Assembly: GCA_004297725.1 (NCBI GenBank)
Contig: SCUS01000041.1
Span: forward strand, 62,001-126,000
DNA from: Myxococcaceae bacterium
Lineage (GTDB): Bacteria; Myxococcota_A; Polyangia; Polyangiales; Ga0077539
Length of the DNA: 64,000 nt
Direction: 5' to 3'
Part shown: positions 58,595 through 64,000 of the stretch, in pieces
How the letters are laid out: the number at the start of each line of letters is the position of its first letter
Position numbering within the stretch: the stretch's first letter is position 1
Translations under genes and position numbers: made by a program
Notes under the pieces: generated by a model
Seen by the model: only the letters and a program-made list of their open reading frames with translations
The model's database searches: none
What the model was told of the DNA's origin: nothing

Positions 58595-58632
58595 ATCACC
58601 GGACCGGTGAATCCGATCACCGGTCCGGTGAT
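58595..58632. terminator. Large nested inverted repeat between convergent genes
   Basis: ATCACCGGACCGGTGA (58595-58610) and its exact reverse complement TCACCGGTCCGGTGAT (58617-58632) flank a six-base loop. Each arm is itself a 7-1-7 palindrome (TCACCGG N CCGGTGA). A second small repeat (GGTCC gcg GGACC) follows at 58634-58646. It lies between the stops of the subtilase-like gene and the gene at 58742, so it probably acts as a bidirectional terminator. A paired protein-binding site is the alternative. Nothing else is seen in 58580-58741. Confidence 0.6.
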
Positions 58633-58741
58633 GGTCCGCGGGACCACGAGGGCCCATCACACGCACGCTGATGGGGTCTCACGACCACCCCTAAGATCTC
58701 GAACGCGAGGACGTGGCCGCCTGCCTCCTCTTCGCGGTGCG

Positions 58742-59356
58742 TCAGGCGCGGCGCGAGCTGGCTGGCCGATGCCCCGAGAGCGAGCCGTCCGCCCCGCGTC
58801 GCAGCTCGAACGCGACTCGCTCGCCCGGCGCCACGGTGACGTCGATCGCGAAGGACTCATCGCGCGGCGCCAGCCCCTCCGCGAGGAGCCGCACAGTACC
58901 TTCGAGGCGGTGGGCGCCCGGCGTCACCGCGATGGCGTAGGGAACGCCCGGGGCCTCCAGCGCGGGGCGCTCGTCGAGGCTGCCCGCGTACGACGGACCC
59001 GGCACGAACGGCGCGCTCACCGGCCTTCCATCGAGCGTCCACTGGAACGGGCGCGCCCACATGCGGGCGCCGTCGAGGGCCGCGAGCTGCACCGTCACGC
59101 ACGACGTGGCGCCCGGCCTGCGCAGCGCGCGCAGTCGCTCGGCCGCCCGCAGCCAGAGCGCCGGGAGACAGCGCGGGGTCGGCGCGTCGACGAGCTCGTC
59201 GAAGGGCACCTCGCTGAACACCACGCCCACGGCCATCGCCGGGTTGAGGTCGAAGGCCGCGAAGACCACGTGGCCCGTCGGCTCGATGGTCGCCGCTTCG
59301 AGCTTGTCGTCGATCACCTCGTGCTCCACCGCCCCGTAGTCGTGCGCGAACCCCAT
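58742..59356 (-). CDS. Beta-rich hypothetical protein
   Basis: A 204-residue protein without signal peptide. The first half (EVIDDKLEAATIEPTGHVVF, FDLNPAMAVGVVFSEVPFDE) and the second half (PYAIAVTPGAHRLEGTVRLL, FAIDVTVAPGERVAFELRRG) look like two beta domains; the second resembles a PEGA or carrier-type sandwich. No family is recognised with confidence. Codon pattern and strand periodicity are better than those of the opposing frame. The 263 bases up to the cytochrome gene (59357-59619) must hold divergent promoters, but no clear box was seen. Confidence 0.65.
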   Translation of the reverse strand: MGFAHDYGAVEHEVIDDKLEAATIEPTGHVVFAAFDLNPAMAVGVVFSEVPFDELVDAPTPRCLPALWLRAAERLRALRRPGATSCVTVQLAALDGARMWARPFQWTLDGRPVSAPFVPGPSYAGSLDERPALEAPGVPYAIAVTPGAHRLEGTVRLLAEGLAPRDESFAIDVTVAPGERVAFELRRGADGSLSGHRPASSRRA

Positions 59357-59619
59357 GCGGGGCGTCGTACACCCCGTGCTCGCTGCACGCGAAGTCCGCG
59401 TCGGTCACCGGTCCGCGGATGCTCGACGCCGTGACGCGCGAGCTCGCCGAGTCCAGCAAGGTCGCGCCGGAGATCCCGCGCCCTGCGGTTGCGCCGGCTC
59501 TGCGCAACTGCGACGGGGGAGCGGGCGGATCGCGCCGATCCTGCTCAGCGCTGTGACACCCGGCGCTGCGGAGCCGCGGCGTCGCGCGGATGGCACCCTC
59601 GCTGCACAGGGGCCGTCGC

Positions 59620-60624
59620 ATGAAGACACGGTGGAAGAGGGTCGCGCTCGCCCTTGCGGCGGCGGTGGTGGCGGTGCCTGCGGGCCTGGCGGCGACGATC
59701 CGGCTGCGGCCGGTGAAGACATCGCCCATGTGGACCGAGCGCATCGAGTCGACGCCCGAGCGGCTGGCGCGCGGCCGCTACCTGGCCGACCACGTGGCGG
59801 TCTGCGCCGACTGTCACAGCGAGCGCGACTGGACGAGCTTCGCCGGCCCGATCATCCGCGGAACCCGCGGCGCGGGGGGCACGCGCTTCGGCCACGACAT
59901 CGGGTTCCCGGGCGAGGTGGTGAGCCGCAACATCACGTCGCACCCCGTCGACGGCGTGGGGGCGTGGAGCGACGGCGAGCTGGTGCGCGCCATCCGCGAG
60001 GGCGTCGACCGCGGGGGCAGGCCGCTCGCGCCCATCATGCCGTACGAGCACTTCCGCTCCATGGGCGACGACGACGTGCGCGCGGTCGTGACCTGGGTGC
60101 GCTCGCTGCCGCCCGTGGCGCGCCGGCAGGCCGAGCCGCAGATGGACTTCCCCCTGTCGCTGCTGGTGCGCACCATCCCCGCCCCGGCGGGGGCGCGTGG
60201 TGACGGCCGCGTGACCACCCCGGCGCCCCGCGTCGACGCGGCGTACGGGCGCTACCTGGTGACCCTCGCGAGCTGCGCCGACTGCCACACGCCGAGCGTG
60301 CGCGGCGAGGCGATCGCGGGGCGCGAGTTCGCGGGGGGCCAGGAGTTTCAGCTCCCGGGCTACGTGCTTCGCTCGGCGAACATCACCCCCGACCCGACGG
60401 GCATCGGGGCGATGAGCGAGGACGCCTTCGTGGAACGCTTCCACAGCTACCGGACTCCGCCCGAGCAGGCCGAGGTGCCGCGGCCGGCGCGCAACGCCTT
60501 CGTCCGCGGCAACACGCTCATGCCCTGGCGCATGTACGCGGGCATGAGCGAGGGCGACCTGCGCGCCATCTACCGCTACCTCCGCACGCTACGCCCCGTG
60601 CACAACGTGGTGCCGCGCGGCTGA
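59620..60624 (+). CDS. Di-haem cytochrome c, membrane-anchored
   Basis: A 334-residue protein from the ATG at 59620. N-terminal signal anchor at about 8-26 (VALALAAAVVAVPAGLAAT). Two cytochrome c domains carry haem-binding CADCH at 62-66 and 219-223. Likely axial Met ligands are in PLAPIMPYEHF (about 140) and NTLMPWRMY near the C-terminus. Each domain ends with the usual helix (DDVRAVVTWVRSLPP; GDLRAIYRYLRTL). The arrangement resembles the cytochrome subunits of alcohol or aldehyde dehydrogenases and small electron shuttles. No dehydrogenase partner is adjacent. It acts in the periplasm as an electron carrier. Confidence 0.9.
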   Translation: MKTRWKRVALALAAAVVAVPAGLAATIRLRPVKTSPMWTERIESTPERLARGRYLADHVAVCADCHSERDWTSFAGPIIRGTRGAGGTRFGHDIGFPGEVVSRNITSHPVDGVGAWSDGELVRAIREGVDRGGRPLAPIMPYEHFRSMGDDDVRAVVTWVRSLPPVARRQAEPQMDFPLSLLVRTIPAPAGARGDGRVTTPAPRVDAAYGRYLVTLASCADCHTPSVRGEAIAGREFAGGQEFQLPGYVLRSANITPDPTGIGAMSEDAFVERFHSYRTPPEQAEVPRPARNAFVRGNTLMPWRMYAGMSEGDLRAIYRYLRTLRPVHNVVPRG

Positions 60625-60720
60625 GCGCCGGGTCCGTTCAGGGGCTCATCGGCGCTGCCGCGACCACACCTCCGCGGGCCCCCTTCGTCGGACAACGCCC
60701 CGGACCGAGTGAGTCGGGCG

Positions 60721-61491
60721 TCAGCCGTGAGCGCGGCGCCTTCGCAACTGCGCGATGGCGAAGCCGAGGAGGGGCAGCACCGCGAGCGCCGCGAAGATCC
60801 CGCCGGCGATGCGCAGCCCCGACGAGCCCGATCGGAGGTCCCTTACGCCGTCGGCCTGGGAGCCTCGGAACACGTCGACCCGCCCGAGCCCGCGGTGCGG
60901 GGCGAGCCGCAGCCGGCCGTCGCGCTCCTCCACGTGGCCGACGACGAACACCCGCTCGCCGCCGCTCAGCCGCCACTCGTCGGCGCTGAAGTGCGTGAAG
61001 GTGCCGCGGGCGCTCGCCCTCGCGCTCGCCACGTCGGCCGCGGGCACCGCCAGCCGCGCCGGCAGCTCCGCGAAGCTCTCGCTCACGTCGGCGGACTTCG
61101 CCGTCGGAGGTCGCCACAGGTCCAGCGGGAGATCGACCCGCTCGGCGCCGACGACGATGCCGACCGCCTCCGGGGCCCGGCGGGTCGCGATGCGCAGGGC
61201 GCCCAGCTGCCGCTCTCCCTGGCCATCGTAATACCAGGTGCCGTAATAGATGTGGGTCAGCGCGGCCGCGCAGGGCCGCTGCGACAGCGGCGCCGTGACC
61301 GGGTTGCGGCCGTCGACCACGCCCTCGAAGCGGACGTCCCCGCCGCGCACGAGCCCGGTGGCCGGCAGCGCCCACTCCGCCGCCTGCGCGGACTGCGCGC
61401 GCGAGCCCTTGAAGAAGAGCACGCTCCCCATGCCCCAGAGGCCGAGCCAGACCACCGCGAGGACGAGGAAGATGCGCGCGCCCCTGGTCAT
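60721..61491 (-). CDS. Two-TM membrane protein, possibly GIDE-like
   Basis: A 256-residue protein with a membrane helix at about 7-28 (FLVLAVVWLGLWGMGSVLFF) and another at about 228-248 (GIFAALAVLPLLGFAIAQLR), ending in an Arg cluster. The domain between begins RFEGVVDGRNPVTAPLSQRPC and has a later VFVVGHVEERDGRLRL; this resembles the GIDE domain of bacterial relatives of the MULAN membrane E3 ligases, which lack a RING finger. The match is tentative. It would place a beta domain outside the membrane. The 220 bases before the next gene (61492-61711) show nothing clear. Confidence 0.7.
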   Translation of the reverse strand: MTRGARIFLVLAVVWLGLWGMGSVLFFKGSRAQSAQAAEWALPATGLVRGGDVRFEGVVDGRNPVTAPLSQRPCAAALTHIYYGTWYYDGQGERQLGALRIATRRAPEAVGIVVGAERVDLPLDLWRPPTAKSADVSESFAELPARLAVPAADVASARASARGTFTHFSADEWRLSGGERVFVVGHVEERDGRLRLAPHRGLGRVDVFRGSQADGVRDLRSGSSGLRIAGGIFAALAVLPLLGFAIAQLRRRRAHG

Positions 61492-61711
61492 GGGGATCTT
61501 CTACCCCAAAGGGACCGTGCCGCCCGCACCCCGCCATCCCCTCTCTCGCGGCGCCGCGGTCGCGGTCCGCATGCCGCTGGCGCTCTGCGCGACGCTCACG
61601 CCACCGCCGCGCTGATCACCTCCCCCTCGGCGCCCTCCTCCCACCGAACCACCAGCTCCCGTTCGACGCCCCTCGCGCCCTCGGAGGCCCTTCCGGTAGC
61701 ATCCGCGCCCG

Positions 61712-64000
61712 ATGCGACACACCCACCGTTGGTTCTCTCGCGGACTGGGCCTCGCGCTCGGTCTCGGGGCTTTGTTCAACTCCCCAAGGCCCGCCGAGGC
61801 CATCTGGCCGCCGCGTCCGGAGATGACGTCGGCGGACCTCGCGATGATGGCCAACTGGCCCAACGACCCGGGCTACGCGGGCCAGTGGGAGCACTGGTCG
61901 TGGGTGCCGGGGATGAACCTCACGGTGCCCAACTTCCGCACCGAGGAGGCCGCGCTCGGCGCGGGCAACAACACCGACCGCGCCTGGGCCATCTCCACCG
62001 GCGACCCGAGGGTGATCATCGCGGTGCTCGACTCGGGCATCAACTGGGACAACGACGACATCGTCAACAAGATCGCCCTCAACACCGCGGAGCTCCCGAT
62101 GCCCGAGGGCGCGACGAGCTACGACAGCAACGGCGACGGCGTCGTCAACATCGTCGACTACCTGCGCGACTCGCGGGTCACCTGCGGCACCGGCCCGGCG
62201 AGCGCGCGCAACCCGCGGCAGTGCCGCGGGGCCGACGGGATGCCCAACGACCCCAACGGCAACGGGGTCTTCGACCCGGGCGACCTCATCCGGGTCTTCT
62301 CCGACCGCACCGACGCCGACCGCAACGGCTACGTCGACGACATCGCCGGCTGGGACTTCTTCCAGGACGACAACGACCCCGCGGACGCCACGCGCTTCGG
62401 CCACGGCACCGGCGAGATGCGCTGGAGCGCCGCGGAGACCAACAACGGCATCGGCGACGCCGGCGACTGCCCCCGCTGCATGCTGCTCCCCATCCGCGCG
62501 GCGGACAGCTTCATCGGCGAGGTCGACGACTTCGCGCAGGGCGTCGTGTACTCCGTCGACCGCGGCGCCCGCGTGGTGCAGGAGGCCCTCGGCACCCTCG
62601 ACAACAGCACCTTCGCGCGACGCGCCATCGACTACGCCTACGCGCACAACGTGCCCGTGATCGCCAGCGCCGCGGACGAGAACTCCCGGCACCACAACGT
62701 CCCCGGCACCAACAACCACACGCTGGTGGTGCACGCGATCCGCTACGACACCGAGACGCTCACCCGCAGCACGACCTTCCTCAACTTCAACAACTGCACC
62801 AACTACGGCGCGCAGCTCGTGCTCTCCGTCTCCGGCACCGGGTGCTCCTCCGAGGCCACGGGCCACACCGCGGGCCACGCCGGGCTGATGCAGTCCTACG
62901 CGCTCGAGCACTCGCTCACCCCGGCGCTCACCGCCGAGGAGATCTACCAGCTCCTCGCGCGCACCACCGACGACATCAACGTGCCCGAGAGCCAGCCCGG
63001 GCACCCGATGTTCGACGACACCAAGTACCCGTCGCTCCCCGGCTGGGACCAGCGCTTCGGCTACGGCCGCACCAACGCCCGCCGGGCCATGGAGTGGCTG
63101 CGCGACGGGAAGATCCCGCCGGAGGTGGACGTCACCTCGCCGCGCTGGTTCACGGTGCTCAACCCCGGCCGCCCGGCGGAGCAGACCCTTCGCATCGAGG
63201 GCCGCATCGCCGCCGCCCGCGCGCCGCGCTTCGATTACACCGTCGAGTATGCGACCGGCGTCGAGCCCGCGGACACCGCCTGGGTGATGGTGCGCCGGGA
63301 GACCAACGTCACCGCCGCGGTCACCGACCGCCTCGCCGACATCGACCTGCGCACGCTCAACGTCAACAACCCCGGCGAGCGCGCCAACCGCTACACCCTC
63401 ACCGTGCGCATCCGCGCGGTCGCCCACTACGACGCCCCGGTCGGAGACGTCCCGGGCGAGGTGCGGCGCGCGTTCTACGTGCACCGCGACGAGAGCGTGC
63501 TCCCGAACTTCCCCATCGACGTGGGCGGCTCCGGGGAGAGCTCGGCCAAGACCGTCGACCTCGACGGCGACGGGTCGCGGGAGATCATCTACGGCACCGC
63601 CGACGGCGACCTGCACGCCTACCGCGCCAACGGCACCGAGATGCCGGGCTTCCCGGCGCACACGGTTCCGCTCTTCGGGATGCGCTCGTCGCACGCGACG
63701 AACTACGTCGGCAGCGCGGCCTACTCGGGCGAGTCGCCCGCCATCGACCCGGGGCGCGTCTTCGACCCCATCGTCGCCACCCCCGCCGTCGCCGACCTCG
63801 ACGGCGACGGCCGCCCGGAGATCGTCGTCAACAGCTACCACGGCACCGTGCACGTCTTCCGCGCCGACGGCACCAGCTACGGCCACGGCTTCCCCTACGC
63901 GCTGCCCGACGTGCCCAGCGCCATGACCGCCCCCGACCGCATCCTCCAGCGGGGCCTCTTCTGCTCCCCGGTGATCGCCGACCTCGACGGCGACATGCGC
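61712..64000 (+). CDS. Subtilase-like/FG-GAP surface protein, catalytic Ser lost (C-terminus beyond window)
   Basis: I read this directly from the ATG at 61712; the frame stays open for 763 codons to the window end. Signal peptide at 1-30 (GLALGLGALF, ending AEA). It is closely related to the protein at 54950 from end to end, with shared stretches such as SYDSNGDGVV and TFLNFNNCTNYGAQLVLSV. Asp 107 (VLDSGINW) and His 231 (FGHGTGE) are kept, but the Ser position reads GHTAGHAG, so the nucleophile is Thr 386. The oxyanion position is Asp (SAADEN). FG-GAP-like repeats begin at about 610 (VDLDGDGSREIIYGTADGDL). Probably a non-catalytic surface or binding protein arising from tandem duplication. 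A TAGCAT hexamer lies nine bases before the ATG. Confidence 0.88.
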   Translation, partial: MRHTHRWFSRGLGLALGLGALFNSPRPAEAIWPPRPEMTSADLAMMANWPNDPGYAGQWEHWSWVPGMNLTVPNFRTEEAALGAGNNTDRAWAISTGDPRVIIAVLDSGINWDNDDIVNKIALNTAELPMPEGATSYDSNGDGVVNIVDYLRDSRVTCGTGPASARNPRQCRGADGMPNDPNGNGVFDPGDLIRVFSDRTDADRNGYVDDIAGWDFFQDDNDPADATRFGHGTGEMRWSAAETNNGIGDAGDCPRCMLLPIRAADSFIGEVDDFAQGVVYSVDRGARVVQEALGTLDNSTFARRAIDYAYAHNVPVIASAADENSRHHNVPGTNNHTLVVHAIRYDTETLTRSTTFLNFNNCTNYGAQLVLSVSGTGCSSEATGHTAGHAGLMQSYALEHSLTPALTAEEIYQLLARTTDDINVPESQPGHPMFDDTKYPSLPGWDQRFGYGRTNARRAMEWLRDGKIPPEVDVTSPRWFTVLNPGRPAEQTLRIEGRIAAARAPRFDYTVEYATGVEPADTAWVMVRRETNVTAAVTDRLADIDLRTLNVNNPGERANRYTLTVRIRAVAHYDAPVGDVPGEVRRAFYVHRDESVLPNFPIDVGGSGESSAKTVDLDGDGSREIIYGTADGDLHAYRANGTEMPGFPAHTVPLFGMRSSHATNYVGSAAYSGESPAIDPGRVFDPIVATPAVADLDGDGRPEIVVNSYHGTVHVFRADGTSYGHGFPYALPDVPSAMTAPDRILQRGLFCSPVIADLDGDMR

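Noticed and set aside
54839..58666. Minus-strand open frame of 1275 codons opposite the subtilase-like gene
   Set aside because: The product is Val/Ala/Arg/Asp-rich with no fold signature, while the plus strand has signal peptide, active-site motifs and sorting tail.
61616..63886. Minus-strand 756-codon frame opposite the second subtilase-like gene
   Set aside because: It is the antisense shadow of a gene closely related to the one at 54950; the same type of shadow exists there.

Overview
The window is about 70% GC, with dense coding, overlapping genes and long antisense open frames. It looks like a chromosome segment of a Myxococcota bacterium, probably Polyangiales or a Sandaracinus-like lineage. 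Supporting signs are two proteins with MYXO-CTERM-type tails (Cys, hydrophobic stretch, Arg cluster), many Asp/Pro/Gly-rich lipoproteins, a Ser/Thr kinase fused to an ATPase/TPR module, and a class II HMG-CoA reductase next to menaquinone genes. The taxon is inferred from these traits, not from a marker gene.

Layout. 1-7 kb: a truncated Pro/Ala-rich membrane protein, an IPT/TIG lipoprotein, proS, and a purB-purC-purS-lipoprotein operon. 7-15 kb: a cassette that looks like cargo and adaptors of a type VI (or related contractile) secretion system: an Ig-like repeat protein, a DUF4123 adaptor, a beta-propeller, a 1500-residue metzincin-like metallopeptidase and a LysM/peptidoglycan-binding protein. 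15-25.7 kb: icd; a five-gene run glpK-UPF0158-SurA_N-like-rimI-DUF1704; an M14 carboxypeptidase following an outer-membrane barrel gene. 25.8-35.4 kb: a DUF4114/MYXO-CTERM protein, a K+/H+ antiporter, then a six-gene operon (GbsR-type regulator, polyprenyl synthase, DAHP synthase, HMG-CoA reductase, UbiE/MenG, MenA) that brings together ring precursor, tail precursor, attachment and methylation for menaquinone. A perfect 20-bp palindrome sits at the presumed promoter of this operon.

35.4-48.7 kb: a GT-C glycosyltransferase with a TPR-like tail, a DUF362 protein, a Cys-rich repeat lipoprotein, an SGNH hydrolase lipoprotein, and an OmpA-diacylglycerol kinase-Ser/Thr kinase run. 48.7-54.8 kb: a tightly overlapping seven-gene operon with an unusually large FAD-dependent desaturase-like protein, a CrtC-like protein, an SCP2-like protein and four proteins I do not recognise. 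This is the best candidate for an undescribed pathway. 54.9-64 kb: two paralogous subtilase-like/FG-GAP surface proteins, one of which has lost the catalytic Ser, with a di-haem cytochrome c and two poorly known genes between them.

No rRNA, tRNA, CRISPR array, insertion sequence or phage integrase was seen. No gene-free stretch exceeds 300 bases. Many start codons lack a Shine-Dalgarno sequence and follow a -10-like hexamer by 7-12 bases, which suggests frequent leaderless transcription.
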